Source of the DNA: Trichormus variabilis 0441
GTDB taxonomy: Bacteria; Cyanobacteriota; Cyanobacteriia; Cyanobacteriales; Nostocaceae
DNA length: 64,000 bases
NCBI RefSeq assembly: GCF_009856605.1
Contig: NZ_CP047242.1
Span: 432,001-496,000, forward strand
Reading direction: 5' to 3'
The position numbers were made by a program, and so were the translations under genes. The notes under the pieces were generated by a model. The model did not search any database. It saw only the letters and a program-made list of their open reading frames with translations, and was not told where the DNA came from. Every line of letters begins with the position of its first letter. Position 1 is the stretch's first letter. Positions 1 through 9,713 of the stretch are shown here, piece after piece.

Positions 1-842
1 TGCCCAGCCGCTACCATGCCGATACCTACTGCTTCACCATGTTTGAGTAGCCGATAGTTAGTTAAGCTTTCCACCGCGTGACCAACGGTGTGTCCGTAAT
101 TCAAAATCGCACGCAGTCCACCTTCCTTCTCATCTTTGCCGACAACATCAGCTTTGGCTTGACATGAACGAGTTAAGATAGCATCCATCAATTCTGGCTT
201 GATGTAGCGCAGTTGGTCGAGACGTTTACTTTGTTCTAGCTGGTTGAATAATTCTGCATCCCAAATCACGCCATACTTAATTACCTCTGCCATTCCCGCG
301 CGAAATTCTCGTACAGGCAAGGTTTTTAGTACTTGGGGATCAATTAACACAAATCGCGGCTGATGGAACGCACCAATCAAGTTTTTCCCGTGGGGATGAT
401 TAACACCTGTCTTACCACCAATAGCCGAATCTACCATTGCTAAGAGTGTGGTGGGTACTTGCACTACATTAATCCCCCGTAGCCAAGTAGCGGCGGCAAA
501 GCCAGTCATATCACCAATTACCCCTCCCCCCAAAGCCACCATTGTTGAGGATCGTTCTAGGCGATTTTCTAGGGCTATATCGTAGAGTTTTTGAATAGAA
601 TTAAGGGTTTTGTAGCGTTCCCCTGCTGGTAAGCAATAACTTGCTACTTGAAATCCAGCAGCTTCTAAGGAATCAACCGCAACTTTGCCAAAATGCTTAA
701 AAATCGTGGGATTAGAAACCAGTAATACTTTCTTGCCCAGTTTTAACCCAGCCAAGCTTTGACCAATCTGATCTAAACTTGCAGGTGCGATCGCAATCTC
801 ATAAGACTGCGTTGGTAGATTCACATTAATTACAGAAGTCAT
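1..842 (-). CDS. aroB: 3-dehydroquinate synthase AroB (3' end cut by window edge)
   Basis: Second step of the shikimate pathway: converts DAHP to 3-dehydroquinate in the cytosol using NAD and a divalent metal. Translating the minus strand from the ATG at 842 gives [10 protein letters not shown], then the NAD-binding stretch [20 protein letters not shown], the substrate loop [18 protein letters not shown], the metal-site segment [11 protein letters not shown], and near the edge [11 protein letters not shown] and [10 protein letters not shown]. These are the hallmark motifs of AroB. About 280 of the usual ~360 residues are visible; the C-terminus lies outside the window. It is the only gene at this edge and no partner is visible. 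Identification is secure. Confidence 0.96.
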
Positions 843-913
843 TACCCAAACCCAAACAAGCGCCGTGGGCTGTATTCTACCTTATTCTGGGGAGGAGATG
901 GGATGACATATAT

Positions 914-1516
914 TTATTTCCAAACTTCAGTTAAGTCCAACACAAACCCTGGTAAGACATTTTCCCCTGACAAGTTGACAGGATGATTAAGGATTTCCAC
1001 ACCTTGACCTGGGCGATAAACTTCTACTTGTCGATTTTTGCGGTCAATTAACCAACCTAAACGAGCGCCATTGTCGATGTATTCCCTCAACTTGGCGCGT
1101 AACTTTTCTATAGAGTCATTTTTAGAACGCAGTTCCAGGACAAAATCAGGACATATGGGGGCAAAAGTCTCTTGTTGTTCTATACTGAGGGCATCCCATC
1201 GGTCTTGACGTATCCAGGACGCATCAGGAGAGCGATCGCTACCATTGGGAAGATGAAAACCGCTTGAAGAGTCAAAAACCACTCCTAACTTAGCCTGACG
1301 GTTCCATAACCACAGTTGGGCGTTAATATCTGAATTTTTATACCCTGTATCACTCCCAGTTGGAGGCATAACAATTAACTCACCCGTAGCAGTTCGTTCT
1401 AATTGTAAATCTCTGTTAGCCAGTGCTAATTGAACAAATTGTTCGTGGGAGACTGTCAGCGTTAGTGTAGGTGGAATATTGACAGCAAGAGTCAGGGATA
1501 AGTCAGTTTTTGTCAT
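914..1516 (-). CDS. Uma2 family (DUF820) putative endonuclease
   Basis: Uma2/DUF820 proteins have a PD-(D/E)XK nuclease-like fold and are greatly expanded in cyanobacteria; their biological role is unknown. The family pattern is visible: an N-terminal LTVSHEQFVQLALANRDLQLE segment, GELIVMPPTG, a central SPDASWI motif, PDFVLELRSKND (the probable D-x(n)-E-x-K-like active-site strand, with S in place of the more common V/I) and LGWLIDRKNRQVEVYRPG. I place the start at the ATG ending at 1516 (200 residues). A longer frame up to 1636 adds about 40 residues encoded by low-complexity repeat-like DNA that the family lacks. It stands alone, convergent with nothing close. Confidence 0.85.
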   Translation of the reverse strand: MTKTDLSLTLAVNIPPTLTLTVSHEQFVQLALANRDLQLERTATGELIVMPPTGSDTGYKNSDINAQLWLWNRQAKLGVVFDSSSGFHLPNGSDRSPDASWIRQDRWDALSIEQQETFAPICPDFVLELRSKNDSIEKLRAKLREYIDNGARLGWLIDRKNRQVEVYRPGQGVEILNHPVNLSGENVLPGFVLDLTEVWK

Positions 1517-1697
1517 TGTTCCGTCCTGAAACTGGAACCAAAATAGGAGTCTTCTAGTTAGTTCCAGATTAGCATTTACGCCAGATTTTCTTGGGAATTG
1601 GGGATTGGGGATGAATGATGATTGACTAATGACCAATGACCAGTGACCAAAATTTAATGATTCAATAGAGTTAGTAGAATATTGTGGAGAAAAATAA

Positions 1698-1793
1698 ATG
1701 TTGGCAATTGTAGCTTATATTGGCTTTTTGGCTTTGTTCACTGGCATAGCTGCTGGTCTGCTGTTTGGTTTACGCTCTGCGAAGATACTGTAG
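1698..1793 (+). CDS. petL: Cytochrome b6f complex subunit PetL
   Basis: A 31-residue single-span membrane peptide ([20 protein letters not shown]..., ending RSAKIL). One hydrophobic helix followed by a short positive tail at the stromal/cytoplasmic side matches PetL, a small peripheral subunit of the cytochrome b6f complex that stabilises the dimer in thylakoids. A clear ribosome-binding site (GGAGA at about 1685-1689) lies 8 bases before the ATG. The stop codon TAG is at 1791-1793. The gene is followed within a dozen bases by the MITE-like element starting at 1805. PetG, PetN and small PSII subunits look similar, but length and sequence fit PetL best. Confidence 0.85.
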
Positions 1794-1804
1794 TGTGAAA
1801 AAAT

Positions 1805-2054
1805 AGACTCCCGACTTCTTGAATAACGTGAGTTCGACAAGTCTTTTTTGACCTCTCCCCCAACCCCTCTCTCTTGAAAAGTTCTGATCGCCGGAAGCCG
1901 GCGCTCAGACTTTTCGCTCCGACGCAGAGAGGGGAGTAAAGACCATGACATATTGACGAACAATAAAGGTTCTGAAGCCTCTCTCCTTGCAGGGGAGAGT
2001 TTTGGAGAGGGGTTTTTCCAGCCGTCGAACTCACGTTGAATAAGCCGGGAGTCT
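1805..2054. mobile_element. MITE-like element with ~30-bp terminal inverted repeats
   Basis: The left end (1805-1840, AGACTCCCGACTTCTTGAAT then AACGTGAGTTCGAC) and right end (2024-2054, GTCGAACTCACGTT then GAATAAGCCGGGAGTCT) are imperfect inverted copies over about 30 bases, bounding 250 bp. Inside are nested repeats: a GC hairpin CGCCGGAAGCCGGCG at about 1889-1903, and two opposed CTCTCC/GGAGAG-rich arms near 1850 and 1980. No open frame encodes a transposase, so mobilisation would be in trans. No convincing target-site duplication is seen. Apparent frames across it are repeat artefacts. Confidence 0.6.
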
Positions 2055-2061
2055 GAAGCGA

Positions 2062-3069
2062 TTATGAATTACCCATGACTACAGGTTGTGGTCTTTGGGA
2101 CGGGGGACGCATTTCTAAGCCAAGTAGGTTGAGCATTTCCTGGTCAGCATCGTAATCTGGACAGGGTGTTGTCACCGTCAGCATTTTATTATCGTCGCTG
2201 GAAAAGATGGAATTTGCTCCTGCCATAAAACAAAAGGCTTGTTCCACTTGAGAAAGTCTCGCCCTACCAGCACTTAAACGCACATCTGAGGTGGGCATAA
2301 CTATACGTGCAGTCGCAATCATTCTCACCACATCCCAAACAGGTACATCTGGTTGATCTTCTAGAGGTGTACCTTCTACTTGGGAGAGAATATTAATTGG
2401 TACGGATTCTGGATGAGGATTGAGGGTGGCTAAGGTTTGTAACATTGCCACACGGTCATCTATGCTTTCACCTAAACCGAGAATGCCGCCAGAACATACG
2501 GTAACATTAGTCTGCCGCACATTTTCGATGGTGTTTAGGCGATCGCTATAAGTTCTCGTGGTAATAATAGTGCTGTAGTAGTCAGAGGATGTATCCAAGT
2601 TATGGTTATAAGCGTACAATCCTGCTGTCTCCAACTTTTTGGCTTGGTCAGTTGTCAGCATTCCCAGAGTACAGCACACTTCTAAACCCATGTCTGTGAC
2701 ATCTTTGACCATTTCTAGCACTCGGTCAAACTGAGAATTATCTCGCACTTCCCGCCAAGCTGCACCCATACAAACACGGCTGACACCCTTTTGTTTAGCA
2801 TTTTGGGCAATTTCCACAACCGTTTGCTTATCAAGGAGTGCTTGGGGTTTGACTTCAGTTTGATAACGAGAAGACTGGGCGCAGTAACTACAATCTTCAG
2901 GACACCCGCCTGTTTTAATCGATATCAACTTACATACTTGTATTTGTTTAGGATTATGAAATTGCCGATGTACACTAGCAGCTTGATAAATCAACTCTAG
3001 CAATGGCATATCATATACTGCGCGAATCTCTGCTGTGTGCCAATCGTAGCGTATTCTTCCCACCGACAT
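2062..3069 (-). CDS. bioB: Biotin synthase BioB
   Basis: Radical SAM enzyme that inserts sulfur into dethiobiotin, the last step of biotin synthesis. The 335 residues match the usual length. The [4Fe-4S] motif is CPEDCSYC (Cys56, Cys60, Cys63). Also visible are [10 protein letters not shown], the CCTLGML segment, [22 protein letters not shown] and the C-terminal RLSAGR motif holding the Arg ligand of the second cluster. The gene stands alone; other bio genes are not in the window. The start [10 protein letters not shown] at 3069 fits the family, with an AAGGATACTTACTG leader upstream. The 3' end lies just beyond the MITE-like element, which may supply its transcript end. Confidence 0.97.
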
Positions 3070-3113
3070 CAGTAAGTATCCTTATTTGAGTATTAGGGAC
3101 TGGGGACTGGGCT

Positions 3114-3145
3114 ATTACAGTCAACAGTCAACAGTCAACAATCAA
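3114..3145. repeat. Short tandem repeat (AGTCAAC heptamers)
   Basis: Four near-exact heptamers of the CAGTCAA type run in tandem between bioB and the methyltransferase gene. This is the short tandem repeat class widespread in Nostocales. Related arrays recur near 6568, 35856, 46111 and 48364. Confidence 0.75.
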
Positions 3146-3153
3146 AACCAATC

Positions 3154-3894
3154 TTAAAACCGTAGCTTGTACAAATCAAAGAACTCCCCTGGTTGTCGTC
3201 CAACTACTTTAGCACCAGCCGCGTTAATTATTTTTTCCCACTCGGCTACAGGTTCTAGAAACACCTCCGCACCCAGGTAAGTTTCTAACACTGCCCAATC
3301 TTCAGCTTGGGGGTGTGCGGCGTTGAGGATATCAAAAACAAAATGTCCACCTGGTTTGAGTACACGCTTCACGGCTTGTAACACAGATGTCCAATATTCC
3401 AGGGGAAAATAGCAACTGAATCCTGTGGCGATCGCTAGATCAAAATAAGCCGATGTGTATTTTAGCTGATGGGCTGCCCCTAATTCCACTCCTTTGAATA
3501 ACTTGGAATTCAACTGAGAACCACGAGAATTAAGGGTATCTCGCGCTACATTACTCACTTCTTGCCCATAAAAAAATGCTTGCCAATCTCGCCAAGGATA
3601 AATCAAAAAACTGACTCCACAACCAATATCCAAACAGTGTTGATTTTTTTGGGGTTGGGCAATTTCCCAGAAAGGAGAAGCAATCTTTCCTGCCAATATG
3701 CCAGAAACCCATTCTCGATAAATCGGCATTTCCTGAACTTCTGCTGGTAGTTCCAAAGTTTGATTTTGATACTGTTGGTTAAAGCGATATGCTACCTGGG
3801 CTACCCTTTGTTGCCATTTATCTGAACGATTGATGTTGTCTATGTAAGGATTTTGTGAAGTAGACAGATGGCTTTGAGACGACTTTTGAGACAT
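3154..3894 (-). CDS. Class I SAM-dependent methyltransferase
   Basis: A 246-residue protein with the Rossmann-type methyltransferase signature: motif I CLDIGCGVSFLIYPW (SAM-binding glycine loop), an acidic post-I region around FYGQEVSN, DLAIATGFSCYFPLEYW (motif II region) and VLKPGGHFVFDIL (post-motif III). The N-terminal ~55 residues are Ser/Gln-rich and probably disordered. The substrate cannot be told from sequence. Related cyanobacterial proteins are annotated only as methyltransferases. It lies in the same direction as bioB, 84 bp upstream of it with a repeat between, so co-transcription is possible but no functional link is evident. Confidence 0.85.
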   Translation of the reverse strand: MSQKSSQSHLSTSQNPYIDNINRSDKWQQRVAQVAYRFNQQYQNQTLELPAEVQEMPIYREWVSGILAGKIASPFWEIAQPQKNQHCLDIGCGVSFLIYPWRDWQAFFYGQEVSNVARDTLNSRGSQLNSKLFKGVELGAAHQLKYTSAYFDLAIATGFSCYFPLEYWTSVLQAVKRVLKPGGHFVFDILNAAHPQAEDWAVLETYLGAEVFLEPVAEWEKIINAAGAKVVGRQPGEFFDLYKLRF

Positions 3895-4183
3895 TAGGGC
3901 TACAAGACTCCTGAAATTTATTGTGATTACAAAGTAAAATTAGACAAACTATTTAATCAAGGTGAGTTTTCTCAACGAAAGTGTTTATATGAAGGGTGTA
4001 AGATTTTTCTGCGAAAATTCTTGTTTTAGCTAACCGAAGAGCCTTTTGGATGGTAAAAGTGAGAAAAATCTGACTACTGAATACAATATATGGGCAGACT
4101 TTTTTGTTTGGCAGTCCCTCACAATTAGGAATTAGTAGTTATTTGCTTCGTCAGGAATTAAGACTCAGGACTCAAGACTCTCT

Positions 4184-5824
4184 ATGTTAGCAGGCAAAAT
4201 TTTACAGGGTGGAAAATACACCCTCATCCAAGAAGTAGGACGTGGTGGCTTTGGCATTACGTTTAAGGCTACGCATCACTACTTAGGACATGAGGTAGTG
4301 ATGAAAACCATCAACGAACGGCTGCGCCAACACCCTGATTTTGCAAAGTTTGAGCGTCAGTTCCAAGATGAAGCCAGAAGACTCGCCACTTGTATCCATC
4401 CTAATATTGTCAGGGTAAGTGATTTTTTTGTTGAGGATGGATTACCTTACATGGTAATGGAGTATATCCCTGGAGAAACCTTAGGAGATGCTTTTGTTTT
4501 ACCGGCCATACCTTTACCAGAAGAAACAGCAATTCATTACATCCGCCAAATTGGGGCGGCATTGCAGGTAGTACACAACAATGGTTTGCTGCACCGGGAT
4601 GTTAAACCAGATAATATCATCCTCCGTCAAGGTACACAGGAGGTAGTGCTGATTGATTTTGGCATTGCCCGTGAATTTAATAGCGGTGTGCGACAAACTC
4701 ACACAGGGCTAGTATCTGAGGGCTACGCCCCCATCGAACAATATTTAACTCAAGCACCGCGCACACCCGCCACCGATGTTTATGGTTTAGCGGCAACTTT
4801 GTATGCACTGTTAACAGGACAAGTTCCCTTACCAGCATTATTGCGCGATCGCGAACAAATGCCAGCCCCCCGCGAACTACAACCCCACCTCAGTGCAGCC
4901 GTGAATCAAGCCGTTATGCGGGGTATGGCTGTAGAATCTCGCTTCCGTCCCCCAAGCGTTACCGAATGGCTACAACTACTACCCGGTAGTGGCATCAATT
5001 TGCCAATTCACGCATTACCTACTCATGCAGTGCCAACCATCGATTTGTCTGTGCATCTGCAAGAAAAGTTTTCTGGTGCTAAAACATCCGGTAGTGTTAA
5101 AAAACCATCGCCCCTGAAAAATATCGCCTTAATGGCTCAAAAGTCTGGCACTTCTCAACTCTTCCTGGGTGTCATCATAGCTTTGGTTGCTGCCGCCGCC
5201 GGATTTAGTGCCACCAGCCTGTTTTCCCGCTCTTGGACACAGCCATCGGCAAAACCCCTGTTTGAAGAACGCCCAATGGTACCAGTAGGTGGAAAATCTC
5301 AAGTTGATTCTCCCCAAAAGCAAGATAATACGAGGCAAAACTCGCAAAATTATTCCGCCAGCGAAACTACGCCTGTATCCACCTCTAGAAGACGCAGGCG
5401 TAATCTAACTAACCAACAAACCGAATCTCCCAATCCCAACAGCAATTCTCCAGAACAATCACCGCAACTAAATACAGGAGAATTACAGCCCCGCAATTAT
5501 GAACAACCTGGGCTGTCACCTAACACATCCTCTACGCCATCCCTCGTAGAAAAATTGCGAGAAATCCGTTCATCTCGCACAGCCAAGCCAGCCAACACTA
5601 CAGATACCAGTCCACCATCCTCAACTCAAAATTCCACCACACCAGTTGAGCCGCCGTCAAATTCTATAGTTGTGCCAGTACAACCCACAGAGCCAAAAAA
5701 TTCAGATTCTTCTGTGGTAGTCCCTACAGTGGAAGTAAAGCAAAATTCCTCTACTGAGAGTCAAATTCCAGCACCGTCACAGAAAAACGAAAAATTTCCA
5801 GAGAATACACAAATTAATAATTAA
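4184..5824 (+). CDS. Membrane-anchored Hanks-type Ser/Thr protein kinase
   Basis: A eukaryotic-like kinase of 546 residues. Kinase domain at about 13-270: glycine loop GRGGFG (19-24), catalytic-pocket Lys41 in [14 protein letters not shown] catalytic loop (His137, Asp139), DFG motif in [10 protein letters not shown], and the APIEQY variant of the APE motif seen in cyanobacterial kinases. A single hydrophobic helix at about 324-346 ([20 protein letters not shown]) anchors it, followed by ~200 residues rich in Pro/Ser/Thr/Asn/Gln that would lie outside the membrane. No PASTA, WD40 or other known sensor domain is seen in the tail. Substrates unknown. Monocistronic, with gaps of about 290 and 410 bp on either side. 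Confidence 0.93.
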   Translation: MLAGKILQGGKYTLIQEVGRGGFGITFKATHHYLGHEVVMKTINERLRQHPDFAKFERQFQDEARRLATCIHPNIVRVSDFFVEDGLPYMVMEYIPGETLGDAFVLPAIPLPEETAIHYIRQIGAALQVVHNNGLLHRDVKPDNIILRQGTQEVVLIDFGIAREFNSGVRQTHTGLVSEGYAPIEQYLTQAPRTPATDVYGLAATLYALLTGQVPLPALLRDREQMPAPRELQPHLSAAVNQAVMRGMAVESRFRPPSVTEWLQLLPGSGINLPIHALPTHAVPTIDLSVHLQEKFSGAKTSGSVKKPSPLKNIALMAQKSGTSQLFLGVIIALVAAAAGFSATSLFSRSWTQPSAKPLFEERPMVPVGGKSQVDSPQKQDNTRQNSQNYSASETTPVSTSRRRRRNLTNQQTESPNPNSNSPEQSPQLNTGELQPRNYEQPGLSPNTSSTPSLVEKLREIRSSRTAKPANTTDTSPPSSTQNSTTPVEPPSNSIVVPVQPTEPKNSDSSVVVPTVEVKQNSSTESQIPAPSQKNEKFPENTQINN

Positions 5825-6235
5825 GCATTGGTAGTTGGTAATGGGTAATAATAACTTCTCAACTACCAATTACCAATTACCTATTAACCATTTTTCTTAT
5901 CGATTTTTCAATACTTTCAAGATTTAAAAATAAAAATTACTGAGTATTTTTTATATACAAAACTACTAATTGTACAGCTTAAAATTTGTTGCATATACAT
6001 TGCCATGAAGTATAAATTACATTATTGTATAAATTAATAATTTAGCTTCTTACTGTTAGTTTAGTTCAGGGAAAGTATGGAGTCAGGGAAGATACATTGA
6101 AAAAGTCCCTAATAGCCTAATTGCTGCCTTTCTATAGACCGTACAGTATAGAAACTAACTTAGTAAATGATGAACCGTTTTCTATGAAGCCTTCTGTTTA
6201 GTTGAATTTACACAAGACTATAAGGGCTTGCTGGC
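5825..6235. other. Gene-free stretch with an inverted short-repeat hairpin
   Basis: Just after the kinase stop, GGTAGTTGGTAATGGGTAAT (about 5830-5849) is partly complementary to the CTACCAATTACCAATTACC block (about 5861-5880), a repeat-built hairpin that may end the kinase transcript. The remaining ~350 bases are AT-rich, presumably the promoter region of the next gene. I see no further gene or RNA in it. Confidence 0.6.
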
Positions 6236-6559
6236 ATGAGACTATCTGAGCTAGATCCACTCATACCGCTTATTCATTTAAAAGAAGAACTTCTCAAGTT
6301 ACCAAAGGGCTACTCATTTTATGAAGAAGAGGTGGTAGATTTTCTCTCTCGCAGAAGATGGCCTGAGAGCGATCGCCGCATTGACCGCACAACCTTCTGG
6401 CGTTGGAGGAACGATAACGGAATTGAACACCAAAAAGTATTCACTCGATCAGATGTTCTCAAACTCTGTCAAATTTGTGACCACTATCGAGTCGATGGTA
6501 CCCGCACAGAATATTTGGCAATTATGAAAAAGAAAAAAGAGCTAGCACTAAGCAAATAA
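6236..6559 (+). CDS. Conserved-looking hypothetical protein, possible DNA-binding
   Basis: A 107-residue, highly charged, soluble protein without signal peptide or membrane segment. I do not recognise the family. The middle (SDRRIDRTTFWRWRNDNGIE) resembles a helix-turn-helix recognition helix rich in Arg/Trp, followed by KVFTRSDVLKLCQICDHYR, which looks like the second half of a MerR/excisionase-like winged helix. That is a structural guess only. A TTGACCGCACAACC run and a HIP1-like GCGATCGCC lie within it. Its start at 6236 has no clear Shine-Dalgarno. A strong inverted repeat follows the stop (6568-6598). Confidence 0.6.
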   Translation: MRLSELDPLIPLIHLKEELLKLPKGYSFYEEEVVDFLSRRRWPESDRRIDRTTFWRWRNDNGIEHQKVFTRSDVLKLCQICDHYRVDGTRTEYLAIMKKKKELALSK

Positions 6560-6567
6560 AACGTGAA

Positions 6568-6598
6568 CTGTTGACTGTTAACTGTTGACAGTCAACAG
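6568..6598. terminator. Inverted repeat after the 107-residue gene (possible terminator)
   Basis: CTGTTGACTG (6568-6577) and CAGTCAACAG (6589-6598) form a perfect 10-bp stem around an 11-base loop, 8 bases past the stop at 6559. It is built from the same heptamer repeats seen elsewhere. There is no T-tract, so it could be a transcript-stabilising hairpin rather than an intrinsic terminator. Confidence 0.45.
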
Positions 6599-6854
6599 CC
6601 CTCATGATGGATTGTGCAATTTATAGCTGTTGACGGTTGACTGACATGAAAACCTTGTTTTGTGAGGATTTTATCTTAGGTTGATGTCTTAATTGATCTG
6701 GCTACGACTATAAAAGCACAAAAGCTGACCAATGCAAAACCACTCCCGACATCAGCCCTAGTTGTGTTAAGTTTTGCAACTGCGGCGATCATCAATAACT
6801 TAATAACTATAGAGTGATTAAAGCTTAATAATTGCTTATATTCGGAATTTCAGC

Positions 6855-8273
6855 ATGGCTCGTCACTCAGATAATTGTATTCAAGAAGCGACAAATATCA
6901 AATTTGATGCTAATTTGCTCAGGAAATACGATCAGCCTTTACCTCGCTACACCAGTTACCCGCCAGCAACAGAGTTAAGAGAGAATTTTGAGGAAAGGCA
7001 CTTTACAGAGGCGATCGCCATCGGTAATGATAAAAAAACACCTATTTCGCTGTATTGCCATATCCCCTTTTGTGAAAGCGCCTGCTACTTCTGTGGCTGT
7101 AATACCGTCATCACACAGAAAAAATCAATAGTGGAACCTTATCTAAATTACCTAAACCGAAATATTAGGCAAGTAGCCAATTTAACTAATAATCAACGTA
7201 CTGTTCAGCAATTACATTGGGGTGGTGGTACTCCTAACTATTTATCTCTTCCTCAGGTGGAAAGCCTTTGGCAAACTCTCAATGATTGTTTTCGGTTTGA
7301 TGAGAATGCAGAAATTTCTATTGAAGTGAATCCGCGTTTTTTAACTAGAGAATATTTGTTTTTCCTCAGAGATTTGGGTTTTAACCGGATTAGTTTTGGC
7401 ATTCAAGACTTCAATTTCCAGGTACAACAAGCAGTCAACCGGATTCAACCAGAGGAAATGTTGTTTCAGGTAATGGATTGGATGCGAGATGCTGGATTTG
7501 CCAGTGTAAATGTTGATTTGATCTATGGTTTACCCTATCAAACCCTAGAGACATTTAAAAGTACCGTTGACAAAACCATTCAACTAAATCCCGATCGCAT
7601 CGCTGTTTTTAACTTTGCTTACGTACCTTGGTTAAAACCTGTTCAGCATCTAATTCCGCCAGCCGCTTTGCCTTCGTCACCAGAAAAGCTGGATATTTTG
7701 CAAATGACCATAGAAAAATTGACCAGTCATGGTTACGTGTTCATTGGGATGGATCATTTTGCTAAACCCAACGACGAATTAGCGATCGCCCAACAAAATG
7801 GTAAACTACATCGCAACTTTCAAGGATACACCACCAAACCAGAATCTGATTTACTGGGGTTTGGTATGAGTTCAATTAGTATGCTGCATGATGTATATGT
7901 ACAGAACCATAAACGGTTAAAAAATTATTATCAGGGCATTGATAGTGAGACGCTACCCATTGAAAAAGGAGTCAAACTTAATCAAGATGACATTATTCGC
8001 CGCACCATCATTATGGAATTGATGTGTCAATTTCAACTTTCACCAGAAAATATCCAAGAAAAATATGATTTGAGCTTTGATAGTGATTTTTCCGAGTACT
8101 TTTTTCCAGAAAAATTGCCACTCCAATTATTAGCAGCTGATGGCTTGATTAGACTTTTCCCTGATCATATAGAAGTTACACCTGCCGGTAGATTGCTCAT
8201 CCGCAATATTGCTGCTGTATTCGATGCCTATTTACAAAAGTCGTCAACTAGCGGTTTTTCCAAAGCTATTTGA
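6855..8273 (+). CDS. hemN: Oxygen-independent coproporphyrinogen III dehydrogenase HemN
   Basis: Radical SAM enzyme converting coproporphyrinogen III to protoporphyrinogen IX under low oxygen, for haem and chlorophyll synthesis. The 472 residues match the full-length HemN family rather than shorter HemW-like proteins. The cluster motif is C-x3-C-x2-C-x-C in CESACYFCGC (Cys73, 77, 80, 82), preceded by YCHIPF. Also present: LHWGGGTPNYL, ISIEVNPR, RISFGIQDF, NVDLIYGLPYQT and the HemN-specific FGMSSISML and C-terminal HemN domain. It follows a ~295-bp gap with repeat hairpins. In heterocyst formers this enzyme may matter in micro-oxic cells, which is inference. Well supported. Confidence 0.95.
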   Translation: MARHSDNCIQEATNIKFDANLLRKYDQPLPRYTSYPPATELRENFEERHFTEAIAIGNDKKTPISLYCHIPFCESACYFCGCNTVITQKKSIVEPYLNYLNRNIRQVANLTNNQRTVQQLHWGGGTPNYLSLPQVESLWQTLNDCFRFDENAEISIEVNPRFLTREYLFFLRDLGFNRISFGIQDFNFQVQQAVNRIQPEEMLFQVMDWMRDAGFASVNVDLIYGLPYQTLETFKSTVDKTIQLNPDRIAVFNFAYVPWLKPVQHLIPPAALPSSPEKLDILQMTIEKLTSHGYVFIGMDHFAKPNDELAIAQQNGKLHRNFQGYTTKPESDLLGFGMSSISMLHDVYVQNHKRLKNYYQGIDSETLPIEKGVKLNQDDIIRRTIIMELMCQFQLSPENIQEKYDLSFDSDFSEYFFPEKLPLQLLAADGLIRLFPDHIEVTPAGRLLIRNIAAVFDAYLQKSSTSGFSKAI

Positions 8274-8390
8274 AGTTTTCCCAACCTTCCTCAATCCCTA
8301 TCCCCCATGAATACGTAAGTCATACTTACAACTGATGCCAAGATGACCAAAAACTGGTCAAATAGAGGTATAGTTACCCACACCGGAGTA

Positions 8391-9497
8391 ATGACAGACC
8401 GCGTATTAATTCTTGGAGGACGGGGGCGGATTGGTAGCAGTGTTGCTCAAGATATAGCCACCCATACCCAAGCCCAAATTACAATCACCGGACGTTCCCC
8501 AGCGTCAGAGAAGGACATTACCTTAGCGTCGGGGGGAAGGATGCAGTTTTTGGTGCTGGACTTGGCAGAAGTTGACAAATTGCGACAGGCGATCGCCCAA
8601 TCCAATTTAGTTATCCACTGTGCCGGGCCATTTCACTACCGAGATGCCAATGTGTTGAAAATATGTATTGAACAAGGGGTTAACTATTTAGATGTTAGTG
8701 ACCACCGTTCTTTTACTAGCAAGGCTCTCAAGTATCACGAGGAAGCCGTTACTGCGGGTGTAACAGCAATTGTGAATACTGGCATTTTTCCGGGAATTTC
8801 TAACAGTATGGTACGTCATGATGTTGAACAATTTGATGACGCACAAAAGATACATTTAAGTTATCTAGTAGCTGGTTCTGGTGGTGCTGGCATTACAGTC
8901 ATGCGGACTACTTTTTTAGGATTGCAGTATCCTTTTGAAGCTTGGCTAGACGGAAAATGGCAGATAGTTCAACCCTATAGCGAAAGAGAAGTAGTTAAAT
9001 TTCCCTCTCCATACAATAATAGTGGAGTGTATTGGTTTGATATGCCAGAAACCTTTACATTACCTGAAGCTTTCCCCAGTGTAAAAACAGTTATTACTAA
9101 GTTTGGCTCAGTTCCCGATTTTTATAATCATTTAACTTGGATTGCTGCCCACGTTTTCCCTAAGTGGTTGATGCAGCGTCGTAGCATGATTGAATTCTTA
9201 TCTCATGTCAGCCATTTCATGACAGATGTCACTAATAATTTTAGTGGTATTGGTGTGGCAGTCCGCTCAGAAGTGACGGGGATAAAAAATGGTAAGCAAG
9301 CCGTTTATTGCTCAACTTTAGTACATGAAAATACAGCCGTTGCTTCTGGCCATGGGGTAGGCAGTATAGCACAATTTTTGCTAGCAGGTAAGCTGAAAAA
9401 ACCAGGGGTTTGGCCTGTGGAAAAAGCGTTACCAACAGAATTATTTCTAATAGCTATGGCAAACCGAGGCATGAATATTAACCATAATTGGTTATGA
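8391..9497 (+). CDS. Saccharopine dehydrogenase-like NAD(P)-binding protein
   Basis: The N-terminal Rossmann fold starts RVLILGGRGRIGSSVAQ, with a GxGxxG-type loop, followed by LDLAEVDKLRQAI and LVIHCAGPFHY, the pattern of the saccharopine dehydrogenase NADP-binding family (PF03435). The catalytic partner of canonical saccharopine dehydrogenase is not recognisable, so the substrate is unknown. In plants and cyanobacteria such proteins are annotated as saccharopine reductase-like. I favour the ATG at 8391 (368 residues) because the Rossmann strand follows at once. An in-frame ATG at 8343 would add 16 unconserved-looking residues, and neither has an ideal Shine-Dalgarno. The last codons are part of a ~51-bp direct duplication (9481-9532 and 9663-9713). 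Confidence 0.8.
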   Translation: MTDRVLILGGRGRIGSSVAQDIATHTQAQITITGRSPASEKDITLASGGRMQFLVLDLAEVDKLRQAIAQSNLVIHCAGPFHYRDANVLKICIEQGVNYLDVSDHRSFTSKALKYHEEAVTAGVTAIVNTGIFPGISNSMVRHDVEQFDDAQKIHLSYLVAGSGGAGITVMRTTFLGLQYPFEAWLDGKWQIVQPYSEREVVKFPSPYNNSGVYWFDMPETFTLPEAFPSVKTVITKFGSVPDFYNHLTWIAAHVFPKWLMQRRSMIEFLSHVSHFMTDVTNNFSGIGVAVRSEVTGIKNGKQAVYCSTLVHENTAVASGHGVGSIAQFLLAGKLKKPGVWPVEKALPTELFLIAMANRGMNINHNWL

Positions 9498-9713
9498 AAA
9501 AAATCAAAATCTCCAGCACTATGAGTGTTAGTTAAGAGAATAGTAGAATAGTAGGTTGGGTGGAGCGATAGCGTAACCCAACAAAGTCTTGAGAATGTTG
9601 GGTTCCGTTCCTCCACCCAACCTACACCAGTCTAAGTTGTTGCCTTAACTGAACTGTATTGAACCATAATTGGTTATGAAAAAATCAAAATCTTCAGCAT
9701 TATGAGTGCTAGT
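9481..9713. repeat. Direct duplication (~51 bp) flanking a hairpin element
   Basis: 9481-9532 (the last codons and 3' flank of the preceding gene) reappears at 9663-9713 with one deleted A and three transitions. Between them lies a 75-bp palindromic unit (9551-9625): GTAGGTTGGGTGGAG ... CTCCACCCAACCTAC, with inner complementary arms TAACCCAACA and TGTTGGGTT. The arrangement suggests duplication of the gene end around or after insertion of the hairpin unit. Confidence 0.75.
9551..9625. repeat. Palindromic hairpin repeat unit
   Basis: A 75-bp near-perfect hairpin with 15-bp outer arms (GTAGGTTGGGTGGAG and its complement), a short mismatch, and a further ~9-bp inner stem. It encodes nothing. 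It resembles the small palindromic repeats dispersed in Nostocales genomes. Confidence 0.7.

Noticed and set aside
1715..2034. Two overlapping minus-strand frames next to petL
   Set aside because: Both lie across the MITE-like element and the petL gene on the other strand and consist of repeat-derived sequence.
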